A stretch of DNA of 64,000 bases from Mesorhabditis belari (GCA_958450365.1 CAUEEP010000170.1:282894-346893), one strand, 5' to 3'. Shown: positions 25,001 to 37,117, counted from the stretch's first letter. A program made the numbers and translations. Notes: a model not told the origin generated them from the sequence alone.

Positions 25001-28000
25001 AATTGTGGGTTATGTAAAATATATTTAGCTATTTATCTGAATAAATCATTTCAGCTGAAAGTCTTTACGTCAAGGCAAACTCCTTGCCGAAATGGAGTTT
25101 CAGTTTGTCAGAACTCGACTGAGGGCTAGCCTGCTACACTTGCACCTGTCCGGGTTGATATACAATTTCAACGTGTTCAAGTAAGTCTTGTTGTTTAGCT
25201 AAACACAACATATCTTTACACAAACGACTTTTGAAGTGAAAATCTCTTGCATACTGAATCCTTGCGCATTCGGCGGTTTGTGCACGAATTCGGTTGATTT
25301 GAAGAGCTACACTTGGGATTGTTTGAGTCTCTTACATGGGACCAACTTGCACAAGTTAGAAGCTCAACATCTTAGCAAAACACTTCCAGACACCTAAAAA
25401 AAAATTGATCTTTAGTTCCAAACGTTTGCTACCCAAACTCTCAGAGTAGAAATGGAAACTGCTCAGTGGTGCAAATGAATTTTAGCTCGACGGGACAAAA
25501 AATGTGATCCAGGATGGGCAAAATACCACGTGTAACCAGAGTGAGTCAAAACCAATCTTAGTATTCTTAGCTCTGCAGCAATCAAAGCTTTTAAAAAATC
25601 TCGATTAAAAGGAACTAACTAAACTAAGTTTCAGTTTCTCATATTTTATTTATAAAAAAGTTTTTTAAACCCAACTATTCTTTTAGGGATCGACTTCTGC
25701 GCGAGCACTCCGTGTTTCTATCAAGGAACATGTTCAAATGCAAGCAAATTTGTAAAAAATTTGGCAAAAATTACTATTACTATGTACAAAATTACTATCC
25801 AAACCTCAAATAGGGTTATGAGTAAAATTACCCGGACAACTTTGGGGAAGCGCAGCTTTTTGTCCGCTTATTTTATTTGGAAGTGTCAAGTGTTATATAT
25901 GGAATCCCAGTCCTTACGCATGTTTGCAATGACCTATTAAAAGTTTCTGAATGAGGATATACGTGTCATTTAACAAGTCCTTTAAATGATAGTCGATCAC
26001 TATCCGCAGCGTTGCTAAGTATTTTTGATGTTTTTCTACATAAAAAATTATGTTCTGGAAAAAAAGTTATTGTCAGCATTTATTTTATGCAAAAATATTA
26101 CTACGAACTTTATTTATATTATGGAAAGATAACTTTCAACTATTTTGGCTAAATCTAAAATATAAACAAAAACAAAGCAGGTTCTTTGAACTAGCTTCTT
26201 TGAAGATACAGGGAAAAAAAAGAAATTTGATCATTTTTCGATATTTAGTTCAAATGAGTATCTTCGTTATATAATAGCTGTTATAAACGCTATGAAATTG
26301 TTGGAAATAATTTTTTAAACAAAATGCACACATAGTTTACTGGATTAAAAGTCCTTTTTTATGTAGGAAATCGCCAAAAAATGGCAACGCGTCAGATAGG
26401 GATCAACTAGTGCTGATTGAAGGACTTGTTAAATGAGTTGTTTGGGTCCGATTGGGCAGTTTTTAGTAGAAAAATGTGTGCCAAGATTGGGGCGCTACAA
26501 TTCTCTATGTAGCACTTGGACACTTTGAAATAAATTAAGCGGATTTTGAAAACTGCTTCTTCCAAAAAGTTCTTCGGGTAATTTTGCTCAACCTTGAATA
26601 ATCTAATATGTATTATTAAATTTTTGCATCACCTTAATGGTCAGCTTTTTAGATCGAACCCCCGCCAACTGATCCGGACGCAGCTTTCTTTCATGATGTG
26701 CCTGCCAATCGGGCACGAGTGGGCAATATTGCGAGAATAGTTGGATTTTGCATATAAAAATCACTTGTGAACAAGCTTATTTCAGATCCGGACGATTGTC
26801 AATACCCGAAAAACTCGGCATGAGTCACAGTCAGCACTTGTAATGCAACGGATCCAGCCCTAAATGACGGCATCGCTCAGTTATGTCAGTCTGAAGCTCA
26901 AACACTTTTGAAAGTCTGAAACCCAACAATTTTAGGGTATTTGTGTGGACGGTTTAACACGTTCACTTCAGATTGTCGACCTGATTACACGGCTGCCGAT
27001 TACAGCGCATTCGTGAGTTCAATTTTTGAAGCTTTTACGTATAAATTTCACTTTTCAGCGATGATCAGCTCCACAAACGCTAACGATGCTCATCTTTGAC
27101 CCAAATGTCGCCGTCAGCGCAGACATTATCCACGTAATTTTTTTTTCTCCACTGCCGTAAACCCAATCATTTCTAGTTATTGACCGACCTTTCTGAGCAA
27201 TCCAGCGAATATCAAAGACATGGTACCGTTTATTATCGGAACGGAGCCGGAGAGCGGAGCGGTATGGAAGTGGAAGCATTCTGTTGAACTGCAAAGACTG
27301 AATTTGCATTTAAAATCGGCATTTCGTGTGATGTTTTCTGCCATTTTGACCGAGTGGTTGGCAGACTTGGCTAACGTTTCGGAGGTCAGTGGTTCGATCC
27401 CGGTTACGGAAATGAAAAGGCAGATAAGAGCTCTGCTTGGTTCCTCTCCTTGGATGGGGGGTCTGGCCTACTATGCCTTACTATTAGACTCCTCAATCTG
27501 CCAATATGCCACAGTATGCCCAGATTGTGGCAAACTTTAGTTTTTGAATACAGTAACAGCGTTGAACTTTGAATCCCAAGCCAAGATTTTTTCTAGTGAA
27601 GAAATGAGTTGGGACTACTGTGATATGTTCGTTTGGGCATCTTTTGAGGAGAAAACCCTTCAATTAGGAAAGTAAATTCTTCATATTTTTTAGAGAATCT
27701 TTGGGGAATCCATTACGATCTTTTGGAAACCTTTTTACAATCTTTTCTTAGAAGAGATCTCTCTACAAATGGAATGACGTCACGTTGGGAAATTGTTATA
27801 CATTCAATCATCGAAATAACACTCAAGCGCAATACTTGGGAAGAATGACGGGAATATTTCCAGGTGAATGTAAAGTAATCTTCCCCCATAAAAGCAAGCA
27901 ATTTGGCTTCTCTGGCCATGTTGAAGGTGAACAGTGATGACTACTGTCCTTGGATCGATACAATGGGGATTCAGGTGAGATTTTGAACATCTACAACAAG

Positions 28001-29465
28001 CCACTTAAATTCAGGCTTTCTTTGTCCACCCGGCTGAGGAGGACATTTTCTCAGAATCAGTGGCTACAATGGCTCAACCAGGCGGCTAAACCGATATCTT
28101 TCCATTTATGGTAAATACTGGTAGACAAGAGTTATCGTGTATACTGTAAAGCCTAGTTATCTTGAACAAACTGACTTCTTATTCACGATATTTTTCAGAC
28201 AGCCTACACACGATTGAATGGTCGATACGGCATCAGTGTGTTAGTGAAGCAAATGAGGTCAAACAGTACTTCTACACCGGCGCCTATGCCACTGATGTGA
28301 GTGCAGAGTTGAAACATTGTCTAATAGGAATATTACTATTGCATATCAAGTTTGTCTAAGTTTCAGCGCCACTAAAAAAGTTCTTATTACAAAATCGGAT
28401 ACTTTTAAATCAATTTACAATTTAGCTTGCTGGATGGGGCAGGAATGCAGAAATACCCGCAACCTAAAGAAAGATAAAGAGGTGGTCAGCTTTGAGTTGC
28501 CTTGAGTTCTAGGGTTGCCTTCATCGTGCTATCAACAAAGCTGAAGAGAACATTTGTGGCTGTATGGATCCTCGATATCCGATGGCTGAGAATGCGGCTG
28601 CTTGCAGTTTATCGCAAAGTAAAAACCAACAAAGCAATAGAATTCAAAGACATTGATAGGAACTTGTGTCGACGATGTGACGACAAATCTCGGTGATCCG
28701 TCCCCATGGGACAATTGCACTTGTCCAATGCTTGTGCTGAAAGAGAATATGATGTCGCATGGACAAGAACAGTTTATTCACAAAGGGTCAGCAAAATTGA
28801 ATCAGTTTTCATTCATTTTTTCGTTTCAGCAAGTTCAATGCAATCAAACGGGGAATCAGCGTCGCGTGAACTGTACTTTTGATTGGGAGGTACTTAGATT
28901 TAAGATTTCAAAACTATATTGAAAATTTAGGATACCACCTCAAACTGCAATAATCATGATCGATTACAAGTTTCAACTCTTTGCTGAAACCCCGGCTGAA
29001 TCGGTGAGTTGATTTGGGTTAAACTTTCGGGGTCTGCTTTGAAAAACCCTATTCAATCGGATATTACAGGAATCCGGGCCAAACAGTAATGTTCAAAGCT
29101 CCAGTAATTCAAGGGCCTGAAAGCCAGAGTCAGGTTAAAAGCCAGGCCAAGCTTTGGCCTCAGTTATAAGGCCCTACACTTACTGTAGGGCTAGATCAGG
29201 TCAATGAGTAATGCCAACTCAGAAATTGCCCTTGTTTTAACCCCAAAAATGGTATTGAAAGAATCTAAATAAAATTAACAGTAGGTTGCTGTAAAAAATA
29301 CACGTTTAACTCTACTAATCCCCTTTTTACAGCTCAACTCAGTCCATCGGCAATCTCGGTGGCTTGTTGGGCGTCTTGATGGGCGTCTCAATGATCACTT
29401 TCATCGAAGTCGCTTTCCTCTTTCATATAACTATAATGACTGTTTGCTGTTGTCGGTCAAAATAA
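22033..29465 (+). CDS. EGF-array plus DEG/ENaC channel, EGAS-like (frame-damaged)
   Basis: Looks like a nematode EGAS-type protein: EGF modules in the extracellular part of an amiloride-sensitive (DEG/ENaC) cation channel subunit at the plasma membrane. A hydrophobic start (22033-22083) is followed by Cys-rich exons at 22163-22274, 22350-22447 and 22931-23051, which join in phase. EGF fragments follow to about 25.75 kb (CASAPCQ, NGGTCVTNG, YCDCPNGWQGIQC, NPCAFGGLCTNS, CASTPCFYQGTC). The channel part shows LGNCYTFNHRNN (27752-27864), VNSDDYCPWIDTMGIQ (ending 27974), PGG-TDIF (28015 on), GCLHRAINKAEENICGCMDP (28513-28618), CVDDVTT...DNCTCP (28660 on), and TM2 as SIGNLGGLLGVLMGVSMITF with stop at 29463-29465. 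TM1 is uncertain. Single-base frame breaks and a few stops occur, for example at GGGG near 23015. A tRNA-like unit sits near 27.35 kb. Probably a pseudogene, or a gene with consensus errors. Confidence 0.78.
22689..22765 (+). repeat. tRNA-derived repeat (SINE-like) in an intron
   Basis: A weak A-box (TGGTGTCGTGG) is followed about 50 bases later by a strong B-box (GAGTTCGATCCCAGC). It sits in the intron between channel exons at 22350-22447 and 22931-23051. No cloverleaf with a proper acceptor stem was found, so it is called a tRNA-derived unit and not a tRNA gene. Confidence 0.4.
23897..23966. repeat. TTTTGCTTTC microsatellite
   Basis: About seven tandem 10-base units of CTTTCTTTTG, with one unit changed to CTTTCTTTTA. 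Lies in an intron of the EGF/channel gene. Confidence 0.85.
25812..26598. repeat. Long hairpin repeat (about 790 bases) in an intron
   Basis: The left arm (GAGTAAAATTACCCGG, TCCGCTTATTTTATTTGGAA, GTCATTTAACAAGTCCTTTAA) is mirrored on the right (AAGGACTTGTTAAATGAG, CACTTTGAAATAAATTAAGC, CGGGTAATTTTGCTCAACC). The centre at about 26040-26275 is very AT-rich. It separates the last EGF fragment from the channel exons. Confidence 0.6.
27346..27411 (+). repeat. tRNA-like unit inside the channel gene
   Basis: TTGACCGAGTGGTTGG is a good A-box and GGTTCGATCCCGG a good B-box, 35-40 bases apart, as in a tRNA. The T-arm is imperfect and no acceptor stem forms, so this is a degenerate tRNA or tRNA-derived SINE. 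It lies directly after the channel exon that ends near 27340 and reads into it. Confidence 0.45.
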
Positions 29466-29712
29466 AGAAAGTTCTTGAATTGGAATTGCAAAAACAAATA
29501 CAAAATATGCCCTGAAATTTTGTAAAAAAGAATTGTACTGGGTAAGCGTACAAAGAAACGTTCCAAAAGTGGGTATGTTTTTTAAACGGCGACAAAAGGC
29601 TTTTTAAACGGCGACAGAGATGCAAACGCCTATCAGAAATGACGCCTTTTTTTTTGCCCATGCTCAAAAATGGTCAAAATGACGCGAAACCTTGAAAACT
29701 TCTTTTCATGCC

Positions 29713-30252
29713 ATTGGGTTGGTGAATTGAAAACTGCGGGATTCTCTTGAACTAAAATTCTATTCAACATAAAGCCATAAATTTATTCGAAATAATTCCC
29801 ATTATTATTGACGTGACTTCTGCCCATTTTACAGTGCGGCAATTTGCGGATTCCTCTTTCGTGGTAGGATTTTTGGTTTGTGTGTGAGACAAGTGTGAGA
29901 CTCAAAAATGGAGGAATCGAGATGTCCTAGTTTGAGCACTTTCTTCAAAAAAGAAACCCATTTTGGTGTCAATAGAAAAGTTAGGGAGAGAATCAAAAAA
30001 AATACTTTATAGTCAAATTTCCAAAAAGATACACTTAGTAGTTTCGCTTAAAATGCAAGTTTTGGTGAAAAACTCGTAAATTTGGCATTTCTTGAAAAAC
30101 AGTTTTTGAATCGTTCTGAAAATTTGGATATGTGTTTCATTTTTGATTCTCTTACAGTTTTTCCATTGACACCAAAATGGGAAGTTATTTTGAAGAAAGT
30201 GCCTAAAACATATGACAATAGCCCGCAGTTTTCAATTCTGTACCAACCCAAT
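29713..30252. repeat. MITE family C copy 2 (about 540 bases)
   Basis: Terminal repeat ATTGGGTTGGTGAATTGAAA at the left and TTTTCAATTCTGTACCAACCCAAT at the right. It is nearly collinear with the copy at 33051-33580 and inverted relative to the copy at 18401-18925. It lies about 250 bases after the stop of the channel gene. Confidence 0.75.
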
Positions 30253-30927
30253 GACTTGGTAATCTCGAAATGACCTCATTTCTCAAAGTGGTGTTCTAAC
30301 AAGGGAACTGGCTGTGACCAAATGATATGAGCCATAGACCATTTGTTGTATACGTATGTGCTTCCTTGATATTTTAATCTTGATGATACAATTTGAGTAG
30401 TTCTCTAGTTTTTTTTAATCTAATACGTTTTGTAGGTTTACTTTCATTGCGCGTAAATTGACCGAGTAGGGATCGGACCAAGAAGCTTTGGAACCGTAGT
30501 CGGTACCTTTGACAAGTGCACGACGTCGTTAGCTGGCTCCGTTGAGAAAAAATGAAGAAAAGTAAGGAGTGGTCTAAAACTTGTAACCCAGATATCTCAA
30601 GTGTTACAGGCCTCGTAGCGTTACAAGTGTAGCTGCAATCAGGATTGGGAAAAATCACAGAGAATCTTGACATTAGCAATTTATTATCAAATGTTTAGTG
30701 GTTTCATTTTTATTTGAAATCTGATAGAAAACACAAAAATATGTAGAGAGTAATGATTTATTCTTTTCAATTAAAGCATCAACTCTGATCCCGATCTTTT
30801 CTTTCTGTTTTTTTGGAATAATGATTTGTGCTTTTTGTTGTAAAGAAACTTGAAAATACACAATTTTTTAATTTCTAATGTGAAAAACTAAAGTTCGGTG
30901 AAGTTTTTAATAAGTTGGCGACCTTAT
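30253..30927. other. No supported gene
   Basis: A minus-strand open frame at 30374-30679 contains a fragment NPDCSYTCNATRPVTLEI but has no recognisable domain and no chained splice sites. The rest is AT-rich. Confidence 0.4.
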
Positions 30928-31493
30928 TCATCCATCCAGTTTGGTGTTTTGGGGAGGCCTCACGTTTCTGGAGAGTTCCTGGAAATTATCGAACTGAGCT
31001 AGAAACTAAAAAAAGAAGTTTTCCTGGTTTTTATTATGGGAAATTTAATATATGATTACTTTTTATGTCTAAATTTCGGAACTAAACCCTGGAACTCTCT
31101 CAAAAATTCTCGTTGACGAATTCCATGTCCGGTCTCGACAGAGGTCTCGCTTTCCTTCAAACCATAGCCGATTTCTCGAAGAAATTCTTGCTAAAAAGCA
31201 TCAACTAGATCATAGTTTGTTAGTTTTATAGTGTGATCGCTCTACATGTTTCAATTGATGCGAGTCCACTTACCTTCAGCTCCAATTTCACGTTTCTGTG
31301 GTCCAAACTGATCCCTCGCCGAAGTCTCGCTGAAAATAAAGAGATTCAACAACTTAGTAAAATGGGTTGAGCTCATTTTTATTATGCTTGTTTTTAACTG
31401 TACTAAGTAGAAATTCCTGTAAAATCGGCTCACCTTCAGCACCGACTTCACGTTTCTCTGTGGCCCATAGCCAGATCTCTGGATTGACTCTCG
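30928..31493 (-). CDS. Small gene of repeated short exons (5' incomplete)
   Basis: Four minus-strand blocks each sit between a TTTYTAG/TTTCAG acceptor and a GT donor: 31493-31434, 31329-31274, 31190-31088 and 30998-30928 (TGA at 30928-30930). The first reads RESIQRSGYGPQRNVKSVLK. The third starts QEFLREIGYGLKESETS, so a unit of about 20 residues with E-x-I/L-x-R-x-GYG recurs. The third and fourth join in phase and end FQELSRNVRPPQNTKLDG. The second block is 4 bases short relative to the first and does not keep frame. I do not recognise the family. Upstream exons would lie beyond the hairpin at 31533. Confidence 0.4.
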
Positions 31494-31532
31494 CTAAAAA
31501 TCTGATGACTTTGAGCGTACTTTATTGATTTG

Positions 31533-31928
31533 TAGAGCAAGAAATCGCGGCGTCTTCAGACGAACTTTTGAAAAAGCTAAAACGATAATCTCTTTTTCAA
31601 ATTTTTTCCTAATAACATTCCCAGTTTCTGCGCTGGTTATACGCGAAAATTTTCATTCGGATCTAATGCACAGTTTTTGAGAAATGAGGATGAATGTGCC
31701 AAAGGTTGATTTTTAATTACCACTTGCCTATTGAGTTTAATGGTAGTCAAAAATCACCTTTGGCACATTCATCCTCATTTCTCAAAAACTGTGCATTAGA
31801 TCCTGAACGAAATTTCTGGCGTGGCAATCAACAAAACTTCAATTGTTATTAGGAAAAAATTTGTAAGAAAAAGTTATGGTTTAGTTTTTTCAAAAGTTCG
31901 TCTGAAGACGCTGCCATTTCGCTACTCC
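31533..31928. repeat. Near-perfect hairpin MITE (about 395 bases)
   Basis: The outer arm GCGTCTTCAGACGAACTTTT is mirrored by AAAAGTTCGTCTGAAGACGC. The inner arms AATGCACAGTTTTTGAGAAA, GAGGATGAATGTGCCAAAGG and their complements flank a loop of about 50 bases near 31710-31760. The high arm identity suggests a recent insertion. Confidence 0.85.
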
Positions 31929-33050
31929 TTAACCCAATGATAAGTAGGGTCTAAATCTTTAGTAGTATAAATATTTTTGGTCTAAAAAAATTTCCTAGTT
32001 CTATCACTTGTTGAAAAGATGTATTTAAAACTAGCTCCACTTGCAGGTCCAAGCTTTGCGCCGGCGAACGGGTTCACACACAGAGCTAAATCTTAAGGTA
32101 TTTGTGACAAAAATCAAAACTCTACAAAGTTAAATAGGGTTTAGTCTCTGACCTAGAATAATCGTATATCTAGTTTCTTATCCCACGTCAAAACAACCAA
32201 CCACCGGCCACACAGACACCCAGCAAGAGCTGATCAGCGTTCGCATTGGAAGTTTTCGGAGAAGTGCTTGTCGATTGAGATCCAAACTTCCCCCTGCTCT
32301 TAAATACGCAAATTTTACATTGTTTTTAAGACATCCGAGTCTTCCTTTGCTGTTATTTAAGGTGCAAATAACCGGTATTTGGCAGTGTTTTCCCGGAAAA
32401 GTCCATGAAATAGCCGTTAAAAAACGAACTGTAAACGACTAAAAATATCCGCTTATTTTTTTCTCTTCCGACGTCAAAGCGGAAAGATCTTTTTTCCCTA
32501 CAAATCTTGGTCGGCAGCGCATACTTTTGTTATTGTTTTCTTTTTGTTTTAGATAATCACTTTTTGTTCATTAAGTACTATAAATATGAATAGGTAGTGG
32601 AAATATTAGTAAACTGGTCAGCAGATTCAATATGGATGTGTTTTTCAATCCCTTTTGTACTCCCTTCTTGTTAGTCGTGGCAAGTTTAATAATGAATTTG
32701 CTGGAATCATAGACTAAAACAAACTAAACTGATCTTAGTTTACGCATCAGCTCTAGTATGACACCAAGATGCCTTTAGAAAGTAGCGACTTTATGGTAAA
32801 AATTTTGCCCTATTGATGGTCTGATGGTGGTGACCATGATGGCACCCTTGCTAAAATCTCATGTACAGGTATCAAGATACGGTGAAAAAGAGAAAACCGT
32901 CAAAAAAATTCCCTGAGCACAAATAAAACGCTTTTGACATTGAAATAAAGTTGCTACTCCTCCAGCCACTAGAACTTTTTAGGAAATTCGATTTGAAAAC
33001 GTCTTTTTTTATGAGACAGTGTTGGTGTTTAATGCATCTTTTTGGCCCTC
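31929..33050. other. No supported gene; one isolated exon-like block
   Basis: At about 32047-32098 (plus) a 52-base block lies between CACTTGCAG and GTATTTGTG, but nothing joins it. The rest shows no coding signal. Confidence 0.35.
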
Positions 33051-33580
33051 ATTGGGTTGATGAATTGAAAACTGCCGAACTTTGAACTAAAATTTATTTA
33101 ACATGTAAACCACCAATCTTATCTTGAAATAATTTCCATTATTATTGACGACTTCTGCCCATTTTACAGGCAATTTGCGGATTTCTCTTTTGTTTAGGAT
33201 TTTGGTTTGTGTGTGAGACAAGTGTGAGACTCCGCATTCTGAGGCACTGGAGATGTCCGAGTTTGAGCACTTTCTCTTCAAAAGAAACCCATTTTTGTGT
33301 CAATAGAAAAGTGGTAGAGAATCAAAAATTAGGCTTATAGCCAAATTTCCAAAAAGATACACTTAGTAGTCCCAGCTTTAAATGCAAGTTTTGTGAAAAT
33401 TCGTACCTGGGCATTTCTTGAAAAACCAGTTTTTGAACTGTTCTGAAAATTTCCATATAAGCTTGCATTTTTGATTCTCTACAGCTTTCTTTCCATTGAC
33501 ACCAAAATGGGTTTCTTTTGAAGAAAGTGAAGAAAGTCACATATGACAATAGCCAGCAGTTTTCAATTCACTAACCCAAT
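33051..33580. repeat. MITE family C copy 3 (about 530 bases)
   Basis: ATTGGGTTGATGAATTGAAA at the left against TTTTCAATTCACTAACCCAAT at the right. The interior is closely similar to the copy at 29713-30252, including GTGTGTGAGACAAGTGTGAGAC. Confidence 0.78.
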
Positions 33581-33976
33581 AAGACAATGGAATAATCTCT
33601 TAAGCTCAAAAACAACAATTAATTATAAAATCTACGCGAAATTTTACATAGAATAGAAACAAACCCAACATTTTTTTTGATGACTTTGACAAATTTTGGT
33701 CAGAGGAGTACAAAAAATGTTATGCGGTACAATGAAGTAAAACAGTTAAATTCGAGTTTAGGGCTTCGGAAAAATCGTCTCTTTCCATCTTTTTCTGCAT
33801 TAATACGTTTTTAGAGTTAATTAATATAAAAGTAATGCTTTTTGAGCTCCACTATTGCAAATGCGAGGTTATCTTTGACTAACAAAAATGTGCACATTTT
33901 GACAAATTTCATTTTTTCGAGAGCAGCAATCAAATTTAAAGCGTTATATGAAACGAATGTCCCTTTAAATTTTTAC

Positions 33977-35230
33977 ACAGACTCATGGCTGAATCAGTGG
34001 CTACAATGGCTCAACCAGGCGGCCAAACCGATATCTTTCCACGCGAGTGGTAAAATACCGGTAGACAAGAGTTATCGTGTATAATTGTAAAGTTCAGTTA
34101 TCTTTGCCAAACTGACTTCTTTTATTCACGATATTTTTCAGACAGCCTACAATAATGATTGAATGGTCGATACGGCACTTGTGGTAAATAGTGTAGCTAA
34201 ACGGAGGGTCAAACAGTACTTCACAGACTGGCGTCATGCCACTGATGGGAGTGCAGAGTTGAAACATTGTCTGAATAGGAATATTAATATTGTATTATCA
34301 AGTTTGTCTAAGTTTCAGTGCCAGCTCAAAAAGTTCTTACTACAAAATCTCATACTTTTAAATCAATTTTACAATTTAGCTTGCTGATGGGGCAGGAATG
34401 GGGAAATACCCAAAAACTTAAGAAAGATGAAGATCAGGTCAGCTTGGGTTGCCTTTGAGTTCTAGGGTTGCCTTCAATCAAGTATCAACAAGCTTGTGAG
34501 AACATTTGTACTGTATGGATCCTCTGATATCCGATGGCCGGAGAATGCCGCTGCTTGCAGCCACGTGTAAAGTAAAAACCAACAAAGCAATAGAATTCAA
34601 AAACATTTGTACAGAACTTGTGTCGACGATGTGACGGTGATTAAATTTCAAGTGATCCGTCCTCATGGGACAATTCTGCACTTGTCCGAATGCTTAAAGC
34701 GGAAAGAGAATATGATGTCGCATGGACAAGAAGAAGCTATTCGACAGCGGGTCCAAAATTGAATCTGCTTCTATTCATATACTGAGCTTCAGTAAGTTCA
34801 CTGAAATCAAATATGAATCCGCGTCAGTGAACTGTACTTTTGATTGGGAGGTACTTGGAAGTTAAGACTTCAAAACTATATTATTGAAATATAGGATACC
34901 GTTCGAGTCGCAATAATCATGATCGATTACAAAGTTTCAACTCTTTGCTGAAACTCCGGCTGAACTGGTGATTTGATTTGGGTTAAACTCTCTGCCCGTT
35001 TTGAAAATCCCAGCTCCATCTCGATATTACAGTAAATCCAATTCAACAGTGCAATACACAAACGCTACAGTAATTCCTACAGTCCAGCCCTGGAAGGCTG
35101 AGCTTGAGGTTGGAACCAAAGCCAAAAAAAAAGTTCTGGCCAGTCAGCTGTTAGGCTGGTGGGGCCAGGTCAGGTCAAAAGTCTCGCTTTCAGGCCAGAT
35201 CCCGGATCTTGTCTTAGCCTGACTTGCCTT
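33977..35230 (+). pseudogene. Partial duplicate of the DEG/ENaC channel 3' region
   Basis: Closely matches 28040-29190 base by base, including introns: GAATCAGTGGCTACAATGGC, the PGG-TDIFP exon, the GTCAAACAGTACTTC exon, the CTGTATGGATCCTC exon equivalent to CGCMDPRYP, and an exon reading REYDVAWTRRSYSTAGPK. In this copy REYDVAWTR keeps the frame expected of the family, while the CGC exon carries indels. The TM2 exon is absent. Stops and frameshifts mark it as a dead fragment of a segmental duplication whose right end runs through the intronic GCCAGGTCAGGTCAAAAG block. Confidence 0.78.
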
Positions 35231-35870
35231 TGACACTTATTCGGGAAGGGTACTAGGTCATTGTGGGATTTCCAAAAACGAGACCAGCTCATCTGATAGG
35301 AAATTGAATTTTGCATCGGAATCTGTAATCAAAATTTCAGGAATTGCTCGCAGACGCGAGATTTTTTGACCCGAAAGTTTTCGCCGCGCACTCTTGGGTC
35401 GAGCTTATCAAATCCTCATTTGTCAAACGTTTTTTTGCTTTTTATACTTGACAATGAGCTTCTTGATTCTCGCCAAATTTTTACACTGTGTCGCTCCTAT
35501 TAGAGCCGCATTCCGCTCTATTGTTCCGGTGCCCGACTTTCGGATCCTCAAAAAATTGCCATAAATGGGGTACTTCATTGGCTTGAAAAATTTCCATTTT
35601 TGCTTAAATCACTCTCACCCGATTCCTTTTGGTCTAAATACGGACGGGTTAGTAATTTAAAAACAAATCCCCGGATGTCCGATCCTCCAAAACAATCCCG
35701 CTGTTTTTTCTTATAATTTTTTTCTCAAAAAATGTTCCATCAAAAATTTTCCCCCAGGATCGATTTGAAACTGGCCGCCATGATTTTTAAATTATAATTA
35801 GGACCCATATGCATCATTACTGTTTGCCAAATAATTTACCTTAAAAGGCAAATTTTTTTAAGCATTTCTT
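35231..35870. other. No supported gene
   Basis: No gene is seen. A motif at about 35796-35810 (ATAATTAGGACCCAT) resembles the terminal repeat of the following transposon and may be an outer binding site. Confidence 0.4.
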
Positions 35871-37117
35871 TATTTAACACTTCTTGTTGCAAAATAATAG
35901 GACCCCCATGTTTCTTTTTGATTTTCTACCTGTAATAACCATGTTCTTTGCTTACTTTTTGCTAATTTTTATTTTTTAGGAAGATGGGGCGTAGTGAAAA
36001 ATCGCTTTTTTTGACTGAACAGATGAAAATTTTGTTTTTTAGGAAAGAAAGTTGTCGAGTCAGAATTTCGTAAAAAAAAAAGCGCTGGCACTAAGTTGTC
36101 TCAAATTTCTTTGAAGGATCCTTTCAAGTATTGCAAGTTAAAATCTCCTGGACGTTACCGGAAGCTCATTATCCGCGCTGAACGGCATATGGAACGTCTG
36201 TTGTCGAATTCAGGTGATGTCGCTACAGACCTCATGGTACACCATTTTTTCTCTCGTCCACAAAAGCACTCTTTCTCGAGCGCGATCAAGTGTTACATCC
36301 GTTAGCATCGGAAGAGCAATCATGAAGAAAGCACCGAAACTGAAGCCGGTACAATAAAGTGAAAAAGGATTTCTTGGGTTCGGGATCATATCACCATCGA
36401 CGGAAAAAAGGGAACTTTTTGCCTTGAGTTGTTAACTATTTTTTTCTTTGTAGATCATCTTCAGCGATCAGAAAAAATTTAATTTGGATGGTCCCGACGG
36501 CAACAAGTACTATTCGCACAATTTGAGAAAAGATCCAATGCTTTGTGGGCGTCGAAACTTCGGAGGAGGATCGCTGATGAGATGGGGCGCTTTTAATGTG
36601 GATGACGTTCTTGATTTAGAATTTGTGACTTGTCGCATGAACCCGAACGATTACCAGAACGTCCTTGTGGATCAATTACTTCCTTTCCTAGCACAAAATC
36701 GCGGGAAACACTATATTTTTCAACAGGATAATGCTTCAATTCATGTCAGCCAATCCACTAAAGCTTTTCTGGAACGTCAAAACATCGATTTTCTCGAATG
36801 GCCTGCCTGCTCACCGGACTTAAACCCAATGGAAAACTTATGGGACATCCTCGTGAGGAATATTTATGCTAATGGAAAGACTTACGACACGATTTCGCAA
36901 CTCAAAAAAGTAATTTTGCAAGCTTGGACGTCAATTCCACCGCAAACGCTTCAAAACTCGATGTGAACTCGATGAAAAGTCGACTACTCGACGTCATCGA
37001 GAAAAAGGGAGCATCTATTGATTATTAAGGAACTTTTCATTCGTTTTTCTTTTGTTTGTTCTCAAATTTATTGTTATTTTTTATGTGGTCCTATCATTTC
37101 GCAACAGGTGTTAAATA
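35871..37117 (+). mobile_element. Tc1-like DNA transposon
   Basis: Bounded by inverted repeats of about 35-39 bases: TATTTAACAC-TTGTTGC-AAAT-ATAGGACC at the left and the complement ending GGTGTTAAATA at 37117. Related motifs lie outside as well (ATAATTAGGACCCAT near 35800; GTGGTCCTATCATTTTGCC at 37252-37270), suggesting an IR/DR arrangement with paired binding sites, so the true ends could be near 35.80 and 37.27 kb. Confidence 0.7.
35984..36966 (+). pseudogene. Tc1-like transposase (DDE), damaged
   Basis: The N-terminal HTH region follows an ATG at 35984. It is broken by a stop near an A-run, then continues as SPGRYRKLIIRAERHMERLL, typical of the second DNA-binding domain. After a second break, 36450-36966 encodes the catalytic domain. 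FSDQKKFNLDGPDG holds the first Asp with the usual Glu replaced by Gln. RNFGGGSLMRWGAF, FQQDNASIHVS (second Asp) and SPDLNPMENLWDIL (catalytic Glu) follow. Stop at 36964-36966. The spacing fits a DD34E Tc1-group enzyme. Confidence 0.8.
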
